From NCBI RefSeq assembly GCF_019061305.1, contig NZ_JAHQZT010000016.1, positions 1 through 64,000 of the forward strand: 64,000 nt of DNA. Reading direction: 5' to 3'. This document shows positions 39,748 to 49,872 of the stretch, one piece after another; positions within the stretch are counted from its first letter, which is position 1; every line of letters begins with the position of its first letter. Both the position numbers and the translations under genes were made by a program. This DNA comes from Marinobacterium weihaiense (GTDB taxonomy: Bacteria > Pseudomonadota > Gammaproteobacteria > Pseudomonadales > Balneatricaceae). Under the pieces are notes generated by a model that saw only the letters and a program-made list of their open reading frames with translations, ran no database searches and was not told the DNA's origin.

Positions 39748-41250
39748 TCAGCCGCGCGGGCGCATGGCCGGGAACAGTAGCACATCGCGGATTGACGGCG
39801 AGTCGGTGAACAGCATCACCAGACGGTCGATGCCGATGCCTTCACCGGCCGTTGGCGGCAGGCCGTATTCCAGTGCCTGCACGTAGTCGGCGTCAAAGTG
39901 CATGGCTTCGTCGTCACCGGCGTCCTTCTCTTCCACCTGCTTCATGAAGCGTTCGGCCTGGTCTTCGGCGTCGTTCAACTCCGAGAAGCCGTTGGCCAGT
40001 TCACGGCCAGCGACGAAGAATTCGAAGCGGTCGGTGACATGCGGGTTGTCATCGCTGCGACGGGCCAGCGGGCTGACTTCGGTCGGGTACTCGGTGATGA
40101 AGGTCGGCTGCTGCAGACGATGCTCGACGGTCTTCTCGAAGATCTCGATCTGCACCTTGCCCAGACCCCAACCATCCTTGACATCGATGTCCATGCGCTC
40201 GGCGATCTGGCGCGCTGCGGTTTCATCGGCCAGGGCTTCAGCGGTGATATCCGGGTTGTAGTGCAGGATGGAATCAAACACGCTCATGCGGGTGAACGGC
40301 TTGCCCATGTCGTATTCAAAGGTTTCCAGCACTTCGCCGTCTTCGTTGCGCACGGTGTTGGTCACCACGGTGGTACCCAGCACGTTCTGCGCCACGGTCC
40401 GCAGCATGTCTTCGGTCAGATCCATCAGGTCATGGTAATCCGCATAGGCCTGGTAGAACTCGATCATGGTGAATTCCGGGTTATGACGAGTGGAAAGCCC
40501 CTCATTGCGGAAGTTGCGGTTGATTTCGAACACGCGCTCGAAGCCACCCACGACCAGACGCTTCAAGTACAGCTCCGGCGCAATACGCAGGTACATGTCC
40601 AGATCCAGCGCATTGTGATGGGTGACGAACGGACGCGCAGTTGCACCGCCGGGAATCGGGTGCAGCATCGGCGTTTCCGCTTCGATGAAGCGGCGCTCGA
40701 TCAGGTACTGGCGGATACCGGACACGATCTTGGAGCGCATCTCGAACACCCTGCGCGACTGATCGTTCATGATCAGATCGACATAGCGTTGACGGTAACG
40801 CATCTCCATGTCCTGCAGGCCCTTGAACTTGTCCGGCAGCGGACGCAGGCTCTTGGTCAGCATTTCGAACTCGGCCATGTCGACGTAGAGGTCACCCTTG
40901 CCGGACTTGTGCAGCACACCGCTGACACCAATGATGTCGCCCAAGTCTACGGACTTGGCGAAGGGGCGCGCCGCCTTGTTGACATACAGCTGAATACGGC
41001 CGCTCATGTCCTGCAGCACCATGAAGGCACCACGGTTGAGCATCACTCGACCGGCGACGGAGACGCGAATAGCGGCGGCTTCCAGTTCTTCCTTGCTCTT
41101 GTCGCCATGGGCCTGCTGCAGGTCTTCGGCATAGCTGTCGCGACGGAAGGTATTGGGGAAGGCATTCCCCTCCTGACGCAGCGCGGCGAGTTTTTCACGA
41201 CGCTCGGCGATCAGGCGGTTTTCATCTTGCTGCACGTTGTTGTCTGACAT
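39748..41250 (-). CDS. lysS: lysine--tRNA ligase (class II)
   Basis: N-terminal OB-fold anticodon domain (about residues 60-150), then class II motifs: motif 2 [23 protein letters not shown] and motif 3 [24 protein letters not shown]. 500 residues. It is 24 bases downstream of prfB; the prfB-lysS pair is conserved in gammaproteobacteria. Confidence 0.97.
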   Translation of the reverse strand: MSDNNVQQDENRLIAERREKLAALRQEGNAFPNTFRRDSYAEDLQQAHGDKSKEELEAAAIRVSVAGRVMLNRGAFMVLQDMSGRIQLYVNKAARPFAKSVDLGDIIGVSGVLHKSGKGDLYVDMAEFEMLTKSLRPLPDKFKGLQDMEMRYRQRYVDLIMNDQSRRVFEMRSKIVSGIRQYLIERRFIEAETPMLHPIPGGATARPFVTHHNALDLDMYLRIAPELYLKRLVVGGFERVFEINRNFRNEGLSTRHNPEFTMIEFYQAYADYHDLMDLTEDMLRTVAQNVLGTTVVTNTVRNEDGEVLETFEYDMGKPFTRMSVFDSILHYNPDITAEALADETAARQIAERMDIDVKDGWGLGKVQIEIFEKTVEHRLQQPTFITEYPTEVSPLARRSDDNPHVTDRFEFFVAGRELANGFSELNDAEDQAERFMKQVEEKDAGDDEAMHFDADYVQALEYGLPPTAGEGIGIDRLVMLFTDSPSIRDVLLFPAMRPRG

Positions 41251-41274
41251 CGGGATTACCTTGAAACGAGTGCT

Positions 41275-42369
41275 TTACAGGCCGGCCTTGAGGCTGGCTT
41301 CGATAAACTGGTCCAGATCGCCGTCCAGAACGCGATCGCAGTTGGAAGTCTGCACGTGGGTACGCAGGTCCTTGATGCGCTGGTCATCCAGCACGTAGGA
41401 GCGGATCTGGCTGCCCCAGCCGATATCGGCCTTGGTGTCTTCCACTTCCTGTGCGGCTTCGCGGCGCTTCATCATTTCCATTTCATACAGCTTGGCGCGC
41501 AGCTGCTTCATACAGGTATCACGGTTCTGATGCTGGGAGCGCGCGGCCTGGCTCTGTACCACGATGCCGGAAGGCTCATGGGTGATACGTACCGCCGACT
41601 CGGTACGGTTGACGTGCTGACCACCGGCACCGGAGGCACGGTACACATCGACACGCAGGTCGGCCGGGTTGATTTCGATCTCGACGTTGTCATCGATTTC
41701 CGGTGACACGAAAACGGACGAGAAGGACGTGTGGCGGCGACCGCCGGAGTCGAACGGCGACTTGCGCACCAAACGATGCACGCCGGTTTCAGTCCGCAGC
41801 CAGCCAAAGGCATACTCGCCTTCGAAGCGGACCGTCGCCGACTTGATGCCGGCCACTTCACCACCGGAGACTTCCAGGATCTCGGTCTTAAAGCCCTTGC
41901 TTTCGCCCCAGCGCAGGTACATGCGCAGCAGGATTTCGGCCCAGTCCTGCGCTTCGGTACCGCCGGAGCCGGCCTGAATCTCCAGGAAGGCATTGTTGCC
42001 ATCGGCTTCACCGGCAAACATGCGGCGGAATTCGAGCTGCTCCAGCATAGTCTTCAGTCGTGCCACGTCGGCTTCGACTTCCACAACGGTATCCTCGTCA
42101 TCCTCCTCGACGGCCATGTCCAGCAGGTCGCCGGCGTCACTGATGCCGGTTTCCAGCTCGTCGATGGTCTTGACCACGTTCTCCAGTCCGGCCCGCTCCT
42201 TGCCCAGCTGCTGGGCGTTTTCCGGGTCGTTCCAGACATTGGGATCTTCCAGCTCACGCTCGACCTCTTCCAGGCGCTCGCGCTTGCCGTCGTAATCCAG
42301 GTAGGTGCGCAGCGCTTGAGTACGCTCGCTGAACTCTTTCAGACTGTTGAGAATCGGATTGATTTCCAT
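41275..42369 (-). CDS. prfB: peptide chain release factor 2
   Basis: Recognises UGA and UAA stop codons. The tripeptide anticodon region and the ribosome-contact GGQ motif ([18 protein letters not shown]) are intact. 364 residues in one uninterrupted frame. The codons at the place where E. coli has an in-frame UGA and a +1 shift read R-T-Y-L-D-Y-D with no stop, so the usual autoregulatory programmed frameshift is absent. Confidence 0.97.
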   Translation of the reverse strand: MEINPILNSLKEFSERTQALRTYLDYDGKRERLEEVERELEDPNVWNDPENAQQLGKERAGLENVVKTIDELETGISDAGDLLDMAVEEDDEDTVVEVEADVARLKTMLEQLEFRRMFAGEADGNNAFLEIQAGSGGTEAQDWAEILLRMYLRWGESKGFKTEILEVSGGEVAGIKSATVRFEGEYAFGWLRTETGVHRLVRKSPFDSGGRRHTSFSSVFVSPEIDDNVEIEINPADLRVDVYRASGAGGQHVNRTESAVRITHEPSGIVVQSQAARSQHQNRDTCMKQLRAKLYEMEMMKRREAAQEVEDTKADIGWGSQIRSYVLDDQRIKDLRTHVQTSNCDRVLDGDLDQFIEASLKAGL

Positions 42370-42516
42370 CGTGGTACTTGGATACTCGCTGCTTGGAAAA
42401 AGGGAAACATTCTAACCGATACCGGCCGCTGTTTGAATGATTGTACCTCAGGTCGGCACCACTCGACTTGCCCCTTCCCCTAAGCGAGAATGCCCCCTGA
42501 CGGGCAAAGGAACAGG

Positions 42517-43968
42517 ATGATGAAACGGACGCTTGCACTCCCCGGCGCACTGGCTCTGCTGGCCACGCCTTCGGCCTGGGGAACCGGCCATGGTACCAGC
42601 ACGCTGATCGACCTCAGCACCAGCGTATACGGGTATCTGGCCCTGCTGATCTTCCTGCTGGGCTACATGTTCGTGGTGCTGGAAGAGCACCTGGCCCTGC
42701 GCAAGTCCAAGCCGGTGATCGTCGCCGCCGGCCTGATCTGGATTCTGGTCGGCCTGGCCTACCGGCAGCACGGCGATCCACATACCGCCGGCATCGAGTT
42801 GCGCCGCTACATTCTCGATTATGCCGAGCTGTTCCTGTTCCTGCTGGCGGCGATGACGTTCGTGAACATGATGGAAGAGCGGCGCGTGTTCGTGGCGCTG
42901 CGCACCTGGCTGGTCTCGCGGGAGTACTCGCTGCGCACCATCTACTGGGTCACCGGCGGGCTAACCTTCATCATCTCGCCCATTGCCGACAACCTGTCCA
43001 CTGCCCTGCTGATGGGCGCGGTGGTATTGGCCGTGGGCGACCACAACTATCGTTTCATCTCGGTGGGCTGCATCAACGTGGTGGTGGCCGCCAACGCCGG
43101 CGGCGCCTTCAGCCCGTTCGGTGACATCACGACGCTGATGGTCTGGCAGAAGGGTGCGGTACAGTTTGTCGAATTTTTCGAGCTGGTGCTGCCAGCACTG
43201 GTCAACTGGCTGGTACCGGCGCTGCTGATGAGCCTGACCGTCGAACGCTCACAACCTGTTGGCGAGCGTCGTCATCAACGCATGAAAAAGGGTGGCGTGA
43301 CCATCATGCTGCTGTTTCTAGCCACCATCCTGCTGGCAGTCATGGTACACAGCCTGCTGCATCTGCCCCCTGTGCTGGGCATGATGACCGGCCTGGGGGT
43401 GCTCAAGATCTATGGCTATTACCTAAGCTACCATGATCCTGTGTTTCGTGAGCAGGGGCACATCACCCACCACCATGCCGAGAACACCACCAGCCACAGC
43501 ATGCTGCGCGGCGACCATACCGGCGTTATCCGGCGCTTCGATATCTTCAAGGTCGTCGAGCGCGCCTCCTGGGACACGCTGATGTTCTTTTATGGTGTGG
43601 TACTCTGTGTCGGCGGACTGGCAACGCTGGGCTACCTCAGTAACCTGTCGGTACTGCTCTACGGCAGCTTGGGCGTGGACCTGGCCAATGCCATCATTGG
43701 CCTGTTGTCATCGCTGGTGGATAACATTCCCATCATGTTTGCCGTGCTGGCCATGGATCCGGGCATGAGCCTGGACCAGTGGCTACTGGCGACACTCGCC
43801 GTCGGTACCGGCGGCTCCCTGCTGTCGATCGGCTCCGCTGCCGGGGTTGCACTGATGGGGCAGGCTCAGGGAACCTATACCTTCATGAGCCATCTCAAGT
43901 GGAGCTGGGCGATCCTGCTAGGCTATATCGCCAGCCTTTTCTGTCACCTTTGGTTAAGTGGATTCTGA
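42517..43968 (+). CDS. nhaD: sodium:proton antiporter, NhaD family
   Basis: Polytopic inner-membrane protein with about 12-13 hydrophobic segments. It is recognised as NhaD by SPIADNLSTALLMGAVVLA, by the conserved NAGGAFSPFGDITTLMVW segment, and by SSLVDNIPIMFAVL near the C terminus. NhaD exports Na+ or Li+ at alkaline pH and is typical of marine and halophilic bacteria. AAAGGA lies five and eight bases before two adjacent ATGs (42517, 42520). 483 residues. Divergent from prfB and one base from the cytochrome b561 gene. Confidence 0.92.
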   Translation: MMKRTLALPGALALLATPSAWGTGHGTSTLIDLSTSVYGYLALLIFLLGYMFVVLEEHLALRKSKPVIVAAGLIWILVGLAYRQHGDPHTAGIELRRYILDYAELFLFLLAAMTFVNMMEERRVFVALRTWLVSREYSLRTIYWVTGGLTFIISPIADNLSTALLMGAVVLAVGDHNYRFISVGCINVVVAANAGGAFSPFGDITTLMVWQKGAVQFVEFFELVLPALVNWLVPALLMSLTVERSQPVGERRHQRMKKGGVTIMLLFLATILLAVMVHSLLHLPPVLGMMTGLGVLKIYGYYLSYHDPVFREQGHITHHHAENTTSHSMLRGDHTGVIRRFDIFKVVERASWDTLMFFYGVVLCVGGLATLGYLSNLSVLLYGSLGVDLANAIIGLLSSLVDNIPIMFAVLAMDPGMSLDQWLLATLAVGTGGSLLSIGSAAGVALMGQAQGTYTFMSHLKWSWAILLGYIASLFCHLWLSGF

Positions 43969-43969
43969 C

Positions 43970-44647
43970 ATGACCCGACAACCCGTCACTGTAGAAAGCA
44001 AACCGGTCTGGGACATTTTCGTGCGTCTGTTTCACTGGTCGCTGGCGGCCAGTATTCTGTTTGCCTGGTGGAGCGGCGAACAGGGCGGCAACTGGATGGA
44101 GTGGCATATGTACGCCGGTTACAGCGTGCTGGGGCTGGTACTCTTCCGCCTGATGTGGGGCTTTGCCGGTAGCCATTATGCCCGCTTTGCCGAGTTTGTT
44201 CGCTCACCGGTCCATACCCTGCGTTACGGCTTGAAGCTGGCACGCCATGAGGAGCCGCACTATACCGGCCACAACCCGCTGGGCGGCTGGATGGTGCTGG
44301 CCCTGCTGCTGCTCAGTGCAGCACAGGCTGGCACCGGTCTGTTTGCCAACGACGAGATTTTCACCGAAGGCCCGCTGGTGCACCTGGTGAGTTATGACCT
44401 AAGTGTTGAAATCACCCGCTGGCACAAGCTGATCTTTGACGGCCTGCTGATTGCCATCGGCCTGCATCTGCTCGGTGTGCTGGTACACCAGGTATTCAAG
44501 CGCGAGAAGCTCATCCAGGCGATGCTGCACGGCCGCAAGCCGGTCGGCATTTCGGAAGAGACCCATGCGTACGCTCCCCTTGTTCGCGGACTGGTACTGG
44601 CACTGGTCGCGGCGGCAGTCATCTGGGCCATGCTCAACCTGCTGTAA
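43970..44647 (+). CDS. cytochrome b561-type membrane protein
   Basis: Four-helix diheme b-type cytochrome of the Ni/Fe-hydrogenase-B / bacterial b561 kind. It opens with 'KPVWDIFVRLFHWSLAASIL'. Candidate heme ligands are in FHW (helix 1), EWHMYAGY (helix 2), RWHKLIF and GLHLLGVLVHQ (later helices). 225 residues. Starts one base after the nhaD stop (an in-frame GTG would overlap nhaD). Likely shuttles electrons from the membrane to a periplasmic c-type cytochrome; the convergent neighbour is one. Confidence 0.85.
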   Translation: MTRQPVTVESKPVWDIFVRLFHWSLAASILFAWWSGEQGGNWMEWHMYAGYSVLGLVLFRLMWGFAGSHYARFAEFVRSPVHTLRYGLKLARHEEPHYTGHNPLGGWMVLALLLLSAAQAGTGLFANDEIFTEGPLVHLVSYDLSVEITRWHKLIFDGLLIAIGLHLLGVLVHQVFKREKLIQAMLHGRKPVGISEETHAYAPLVRGLVLALVAAAVIWAMLNLL

Positions 44648-44656
44648 AACAGCATC

Positions 44657-44682
44657 AAAAAAGGGCGCCGCAGCGCCCTTTT
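44657..44682. terminator. bidirectional terminator between cytochrome b561 and cytochrome c' genes
   Basis: AAAAAAGGGCGC-CGCA-GCGCCCTTTT lies ten bases after the b561 stop, between two converging genes, with A and T runs on the two sides. Confidence 0.9.
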
Positions 44683-44708
44683 CTACAGTCTGATGCAGAT
44701 GCCGCGCA

Positions 44709-45152
44709 TCAGTCCTTGAAGTTGTCGTGGCAGCCCTTACAGGTTTTGCCCACTTCACCGAAGGCCGGCTTGATCTGGTCCATGTCACCGGTTTTAGCCA
44801 CTTCGGCCAGTTTAGCTGAACGCTCAACCAGTGCGTTCATGCCGCCCTCAAACTTGTCCCACTCGTCTTCGATTGCCGGCAGTGCATCGGTTTCACCGCT
44901 GTAAGTGCCGGGCATGAAGCCTTCCATCGGCAGCTTGCTCAGCTGGGAGACGATCTCGGCACGGCGACTGAAGTCTTCTGCATCATAGTCGACCTTGCCC
45001 TTGACCATTGCACCCATGGTGCCGAAGTGCCAGGCCATGGCGCTGAACGTTCCCTGACGGTAATTGATCGCGTCTTCCGGCTTGGCCGCAATTGCAGTGG
45101 TGCTGGCCGCCGCCAGCATGCCCGCCAATCCCAGTGCAGCAATTTTCTTCAT
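44709..45152 (-). CDS. cytochrome c' (class II c-type cytochrome)
   Basis: Periplasmic four-helix-bundle cytochrome. A Sec signal peptide ends at AIAAK (about residue 23) and the heme motif CKGCH sits near the C terminus (Cys138, Cys141, His142), the class II layout. 147 residues; AAGGGA upstream of the ATG. Family members bind NO or CO and may protect against nitrosative stress. The upstream gap is AT-rich and likely holds its promoter. Confidence 0.92.
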   Translation of the reverse strand: MKKIAALGLAGMLAAASTTAIAAKPEDAINYRQGTFSAMAWHFGTMGAMVKGKVDYDAEDFSRRAEIVSQLSKLPMEGFMPGTYSGETDALPAIEDEWDKFEGGMNALVERSAKLAEVAKTGDMDQIKPAFGEVGKTCKGCHDNFKD

Positions 45153-45302
45153 GGTATGTCCCTTTCTCAGTGAGTGTGGCTGTATTTTATATTAGATTGC
45201 GCTAATTAGAAGATTTAATCTTGCCGTTGAATCAGCCCTTTGTGCTGTCAGGCCATGATAAAATCCGTTCTAATGTAGGCTTTCACTCTGGCCCTGACAA
45301 GG

Positions 45303-46544
45303 ATGCAAAGTTCCATGCCGCTGACCCTCCGCCTGCTGATTCCCTTTGCACTGGGGTACTGGCTGTCCTACGTTTTTCGCGTGATCAACGCCGTTGTTGC
45401 ACCGGATATCATGGCCGAAATGACACTGGACAGCGCGACTTTGGGACTGGTGTCCAGCGCCTACTTCCTGACCTTTGCCGCCTGCCAGATTCCGCTGGGC
45501 ATTGCGCTGGACCGCTACCAGACCCGCACCGTGGCCGCCTTTCTGCTGTTATTTGCCGCCCTGGGCAGCCTGGTGTTTGCACTGGCGCAGAACAGCCTAG
45601 GCCTGTGGCTGGGGCGCGGCCTGATCGGCATTGGCGTCTCCGCCTGCCTGATGGCCGCTTTCAAGGCCTACGCCAGCTGGCTCAAGCAAGAGCAACTGCC
45701 GCTGATCAACGGCCTGCAACTGACCAGCGGGGGGCTGGGCGCACTGACGGCCACAGCCCCGGCACAGACCCTGCTCCAGCTGACTGACTGGCGCGGCCTG
45801 TTCCTGCTGTTGGCACTGGCCAGTCTGTTGATCGCAGTCCTGGTGCGCATCACGGTGCCGGCACGCCCCCTGCCAACCAAGCATGACCGCATTGGCGAAC
45901 AGCTGCGCCAGACTCTGGCGGTCGTGCGCACGCCAGCGTTTTACCAGCTGGCACCAGCCAGCATGCTGTCGCAGTCGGTGTTTATTGCCACCCAGTCGCT
46001 CTGGGCCGGGCTATGGCTGCAGCAGGTCAACCAGCTGCCTGCACAGGCGGCCGCCGACATGCTGTTCGTCTCGGCCGCCAGCATGGTGGCCGGCTTTCTG
46101 GGGCTAGGGGTGATTGCAGCCCGGCTCAATAGGCTGGGCATCAGCACCGAACAGGTCAGCGCGGGGGGTATGGCGTGCTTTCTGCTGGCACTGCTGTGGA
46201 TACAGTGGCATCCCGAACGGGCGCAAATCCTTGCCTGGGTGGCATTCGGCTTCTTCGGCACATCGGGCACGCTGATGTTTGCCGGGCTGGCACAGCGCTT
46301 CCCGGTCGGTATCAGCGCGCGGGTCAGTACGAGCCTGAATCTGGGCATTTTTCTGGGCGCATTCGGGGTGCAGTGGGGCATGGGATGGATCATCGGTACA
46401 TGGCCGGCCATCAGCGAAGGCCTCTACCCGCCCGAGGCCTACCGCACGGCGCTGGCCGTTGCGACCGCCCTGCAGGCGAGCAGCCTGCTCTGGTACCTGG
46501 TCTGCCGGCTGCGGCCTCAGGCGTCGAAGGCTGCCAGTACCTGA
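45303..46544 (+). CDS. MFS transporter
   Basis: Twelve hydrophobic segments in two six-helix halves. The loop 2-3 motif 'PLGIALDRYQTRTVAAFLLL' is the major facilitator signature, and the N terminus 'IPFALGYWLSYVFRVINAVVAP' resembles sialate/nitrate-type MFS carriers. 413 residues. Substrate cannot be told from sequence. The start is uncertain: the first ATG abuts its only AAGG, and a second ATG four codons later is also possible. Its last 28 bases overlap the converging flavodoxin gene. Confidence 0.85.
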   Translation: MQSSMPLTLRLLIPFALGYWLSYVFRVINAVVAPDIMAEMTLDSATLGLVSSAYFLTFAACQIPLGIALDRYQTRTVAAFLLLFAALGSLVFALAQNSLGLWLGRGLIGIGVSACLMAAFKAYASWLKQEQLPLINGLQLTSGGLGALTATAPAQTLLQLTDWRGLFLLLALASLLIAVLVRITVPARPLPTKHDRIGEQLRQTLAVVRTPAFYQLAPASMLSQSVFIATQSLWAGLWLQQVNQLPAQAAADMLFVSAASMVAGFLGLGVIAARLNRLGISTEQVSAGGMACFLLALLWIQWHPERAQILAWVAFGFFGTSGTLMFAGLAQRFPVGISARVSTSLNLGIFLGAFGVQWGMGWIIGTWPAISEGLYPPEAYRTALAVATALQASSLLWYLVCRLRPQASKAAST

Positions 46545-47032
46545 GGCAGCCAGGCCTGCAACCGCTCTTCGGTCTCACCGTGCTGGCCGTCTTCATCCAG
46601 CGCCAGCCCGACGAAATGCCGGCCGTCGGCCGTCAGGGCACGCGAGGCCTCGAAGCTGTAACCCTCGATTGGCCAGGGCACCACTACCTCGGCACCAGCC
46701 GAGCGCACCTGCTGAGCCAGCAGGCCCATGGCATCCTGAAACCATTCGCCATAGCCCAGCTGATCCCCCAAGCCAAACAGGGCCACGCGCTTGCCACCCA
46801 GATCGAGCGCGGCCAGAGCGTCCCAATGCTCGTCCCAGTCTTCCTGCAGCTCACCGAAATCCCAGGTGGGGATACCCAGGATCAGACAGGTGTACTCCAC
46901 CATGGCGCTCACGCCTTCCACGGCAATGTCATGCAGGCGGATGCGCTCCGGCAGCTGCGCCGCGATCTGGTCGGCAATCTGTTCCGTGTTGCCGGTGGTA
47001 CTGGCGTAAAACAAACCGATGCTGACGGCCAT
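46517..47032 (-). CDS. long-chain flavodoxin
   Basis: FMN-binding electron carrier. Phosphate loop ASTTGNTEQIA near residue 11, TWDFGELQEDWDE (Trp stacking loop near 58) and the long-chain insert with GLGDQLGYGEWFQDAMG. 171 residues from the ATG at 47032, which has GGAG just upstream. Resembles FldA/FldB. Convergent with and overlapping the MFS gene by 28 bases. Confidence 0.9.
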   Translation of the reverse strand: MAVSIGLFYASTTGNTEQIADQIAAQLPERIRLHDIAVEGVSAMVEYTCLILGIPTWDFGELQEDWDEHWDALAALDLGGKRVALFGLGDQLGYGEWFQDAMGLLAQQVRSAGAEVVVPWPIEGYSFEASRALTADGRHFVGLALDEDGQHGETEERLQAWLPQVLAAFDA

Positions 47033-47053
47033 AGTCTCCATCTCTTCAACAAT

Positions 47054-47078
47054 AAAAAAGCAGCCTCCCGGGGCTGCT
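47054..47078 (-). terminator. rho-independent terminator after phasin gene
   Basis: On the minus strand AGCAGCC-CCGGGA-GGCTGCT is followed by six T, between the phasin stop and the flavodoxin start. Confidence 0.85.
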
Positions 47079-47107
47079 TCGTCTGGTCAGTGTATCAGTG
47101 GCGCACT

Positions 47108-47437
47108 TTACTGCTTGCCACTGAAAGCCTCAAGTGAGCCCTGCGCCAGTTGCTGCATTGCCTGCTGGGCTTCGGTCAACGCCTTCAGGTTCTGCTCATT
47201 GGCGGCTTTCAGAGTTGTTTCAAGTTCCTTGGCGTACGCCTGCTGCAGCTCGATCAGATCGTTCGGGTTCTTGCACTTCTGCAGCTCGCTGGACTGCTGC
47301 ATGGTCGCTTCCAGACAGGCCTTGGTGCACTCCATCTGTTGACGAGTCAGCTCTTCCAGCATTTTGGTCTGAATGTTGACCAGTTCACGGAATGGCGCCA
47401 TGGATTCGTTGAATTGCTTGGTCATGTCCTGAAACAT
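47108..47437 (-). CDS. phasin family protein
   Basis: Short amphipathic helical protein of the phasin 2 type, which coats polyhydroxyalkanoate granules. Almost the whole 109 residues are predicted helix rich in Gln, Glu and Ala ('FNESMAPFRELVNIQTKMLE', 'AAMEQNLKAL'-like repeats), with no signal peptide. Its presence suggests polyhydroxyalkanoate storage, though no synthase is in the window. Monocistronic with its own terminator. Confidence 0.85.
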   Translation of the reverse strand: MFQDMTKQFNESMAPFRELVNIQTKMLEELTRQQMECTKACLEATMQQSSELQKCKNPNDLIELQQAYAKELETTLKAANEQNLKALTEAQQAMQQLAQGSLEAFSGKQ

Positions 47438-47561
47438 CGGTCAGCCCCCCTTGGCTATTGTTATTAATACTTCCAATTAATCATTGTAGACTGAAAGCCG
47501 CAAGCAGATTCTGCTGCGTTCACGATGTAGATCACACACGATACACTGACGAGGTACTTTC

Positions 47562-47960
47562 ATGCGCATGCTGCATACCATGTACCGGGTTTCCGACCTG
47601 GACAAATCCCTGGCGTTCTATACCGAAGTACTGGGCATGCGCCTGCTGCGGCGCAAGGACTACCCGGAAGGCAAATTCACCCTGGCCTTCGTCGGTTTCG
47701 GTGACGAAGCGGACAACACGGTGCTGGAGCTGACCCATAACTGGGAGACAGATGGCTATGATCTGGGCAACGGCTACGGCCACATTGCCATCGAGGTGGA
47801 CGACGTCTACGCCGCCTGCGATCAGATCAAGGCACGCGGCGGCGATGTGGTGCGTGAAGCCGGGCCGATGAAGAACAGCAACTCGGGGACCATTCTCGCC
47901 TTCGTGCGTGACCCAGACGGCTACATGATCGAGCTGCTCAGCCCCGAACGCAAGGACTGA
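47562..47960 (+). CDS. gloA: lactoylglutathione lyase (glyoxalase I)
   Basis: Metal-dependent enzyme that isomerises the methylglyoxal-glutathione adduct. Metal ligands His5, Glu56, His74 and Glu124 lie in the standard places of a Ni-type GloA, which lacks the long N-terminal extension of Zn forms. 132 residues. GAGG eight bases upstream of the ATG. It converges with the chemoreceptor gene. Confidence 0.95.
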   Translation: MRMLHTMYRVSDLDKSLAFYTEVLGMRLLRRKDYPEGKFTLAFVGFGDEADNTVLELTHNWETDGYDLGNGYGHIAIEVDDVYAACDQIKARGGDVVREAGPMKNSNSGTILAFVRDPDGYMIELLSPERKD

Positions 47961-47981
47961 GCAGCGCAGGCCAGGGTTGCC

Positions 47982-49616
47982 TCAGACGCGAAAGCGTGTG
48001 GCAGCCGCCTGCAGGTCGGTGGCCAAGCGCGCCAGTTCATGGCTGGCGCTTTCCGCCTGGGAGGCACCGGCGGATGACTCCTGAGCCCCATCATTGATGG
48101 CCACCAGAGAACGGTTGATCTCTTCGGCCACACTGCTCTGCTCTTCCGAGGCACTGGCAATCTGCGCGTTGAGATCGGTAATGTGCTGCACCGCCGTGGA
48201 AATACGGCGCAGCGCATCACCGGCTTCTCGGGCCTCTTCCCCGGTCTGTTCGGCCCGCGTCTGGCTCAACGTCATCGCCTCCACCGCCGTGCGCGTGCCC
48301 TGCTGCAAACGTTCGATCACCGCCTGAATCTCGGTGGTGGACTCCTGGGTACGCTGTGCCAGCGAGCGCACTTCGTCCGCCACCACGGCAAAGCCACGCC
48401 CCTGATCCCCGGCACGCGCCGCCTCGATGGCCGCATTCAGCGCCAGCAAATTGGTCTGCTCGGCAATTTCGCGGATGACGTCCACCACGGTACCGATGTT
48501 TTCGCTATCCCGGCCCACCACGGCCACCTGCTCTGCAACCTGCGCAACCTGTTGCACCAGCTCCTCGGTTGAAGCCGCCGCACGCACCACAACGGCATCA
48601 CCGGTACGGGATTCTTCCAGCGTTGCACGTGCTTCCCGATCCGCATTCTCGGCACTGCCGGCCACTTCCTGCACCGTCGACACCATTTCATTCATGGCGG
48701 CTGCCACCTGTTCAACCTCGGCCTGCTGCCGGTTGATGGTCTGGCTGGAATGGCTGCTGATGCTGCTCATCTCTTCCGCGGCAGTGGCCAGCTGGGTTGT
48801 CGCGTGGGTGATCTGTCCGACCAACTGCTGTACCTGTGCCAACATGTGGTTAAAGCTGGTGGCCATCCGGCCCAGCTCGTTATCCCCCTTGATCTCGGCA
48901 CGTGCCCGCAGATCAGAATTGGACGCCACCTGATTCATCACACCCTGCAGGTGTTCCAGCGGCTGACGGATAGAGCGATAGTTGTACCAGCCCAACAACG
49001 CCAACAGGATCACCACCACAGCAGCCAGGCCAATCTGTAGCTGCCGGTTGTGCTCGTAATTGGCACGCATCTGCTGCCGCATCTGATCCGCTTCCGACAA
49101 CTGCAAGCCAACCAGCTCGCTGACCTTGCTGCTGACCGGGTCAATGGTGCGGTATAGAGCGCCGTTGAACTCCGCCGTCAGCTCGCCCTTGCTGGTGCCG
49201 CTGAGCGTTTCCAGCTTGCGCGTGAGGCGCTCGATATCGGCATTGGCCGCTTCCAGCCGCTGTTCAACCTGGCTGACCAGTCGCGATTCCTCGGGCGTCA
49301 GGTCCGTCGAGCGATAGGTCTGCCAGTTGCGCGCGATCAGGCGCTCGGCCTCGCGCACCCCCTGCAGCGCCGCCTCCGCTGTCATCAGCCCCTTGTCGAC
49401 CTTGTTGACGGCGTCGATAATATTGACGGCATAGAGATCGGAAACCTGTTTGAGTTGCTCCAGCGGTACCACGCGATCCCGGTATAAGCGGTCCACATTA
49501 CTGTTGGCACCACTCAGCTCGCTCAGGGAGTTCAGCATCATCAGCAGCAGCGCCAGCACAGGCACAATGGATCCCAGCAGCAGCTTGTTGCGTATCGTCA
49601 TGTTTGATAAGAGCAT
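47982..49616 (-). CDS. methyl-accepting chemotaxis protein
   Basis: Transmembrane chemoreceptor. TM1 (about residues 11-30), a periplasmic four-helix-bundle ligand domain (31-192), TM2 (194-212), HAMP (213-265), and a cytoplasmic signalling hairpin whose tip [20 protein letters not shown] lies near 373-392 with the conserved [15 protein letters not shown] after it. No C-terminal CheR-docking pentapeptide is seen. 544 residues from the ATG at 49616, which has GGAG ten bases upstream; the frame is open 18 codons further. Ligand unknown. Confidence 0.93.
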   Translation of the reverse strand: MLLSNMTIRNKLLLGSIVPVLALLLMMLNSLSELSGANSNVDRLYRDRVVPLEQLKQVSDLYAVNIIDAVNKVDKGLMTAEAALQGVREAERLIARNWQTYRSTDLTPEESRLVSQVEQRLEAANADIERLTRKLETLSGTSKGELTAEFNGALYRTIDPVSSKVSELVGLQLSEADQMRQQMRANYEHNRQLQIGLAAVVVILLALLGWYNYRSIRQPLEHLQGVMNQVASNSDLRARAEIKGDNELGRMATSFNHMLAQVQQLVGQITHATTQLATAAEEMSSISSHSSQTINRQQAEVEQVAAAMNEMVSTVQEVAGSAENADREARATLEESRTGDAVVVRAAASTEELVQQVAQVAEQVAVVGRDSENIGTVVDVIREIAEQTNLLALNAAIEAARAGDQGRGFAVVADEVRSLAQRTQESTTEIQAVIERLQQGTRTAVEAMTLSQTRAEQTGEEAREAGDALRRISTAVQHITDLNAQIASASEEQSSVAEEINRSLVAINDGAQESSAGASQAESASHELARLATDLQAAATRFRV

Positions 49617-49872
49617 TTGAACGAGGCTCCGGCAGGCACAGGAGGTGCTTGGCCACGGGTGCCGTGACACACACTTTTCCTGTACAATAAATTAGATTCA
49701 CCTTATTAACGCACAAGGTACTGAGTTACAAAAGAGTGTCGCAGGTGGGGATCAATATTATGGCATTCCCGGCTCCGTCACCACAATACTGTTCTGGCTG
49801 TAAACAATTTCGGCGGAAGCCGTCCTGAACGACTTCCTGAATGCATCACATGATGACGAAGGCATGGCTTTA

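Noticed and set aside
39898-41247. 449-codon plus-strand open frame opposite lysS
   Set aside because: Antisense shadow; composition (many His, Gln, Val) is what a reverse-read GC-rich gene gives.
45153-45302. FNR-type box upstream of the cytochrome c' gene
   Set aside because: TTGCCGTTGAATCAG has partial half-sites but does not fit TTGAT-N4-ATCAA; not reported as a site.
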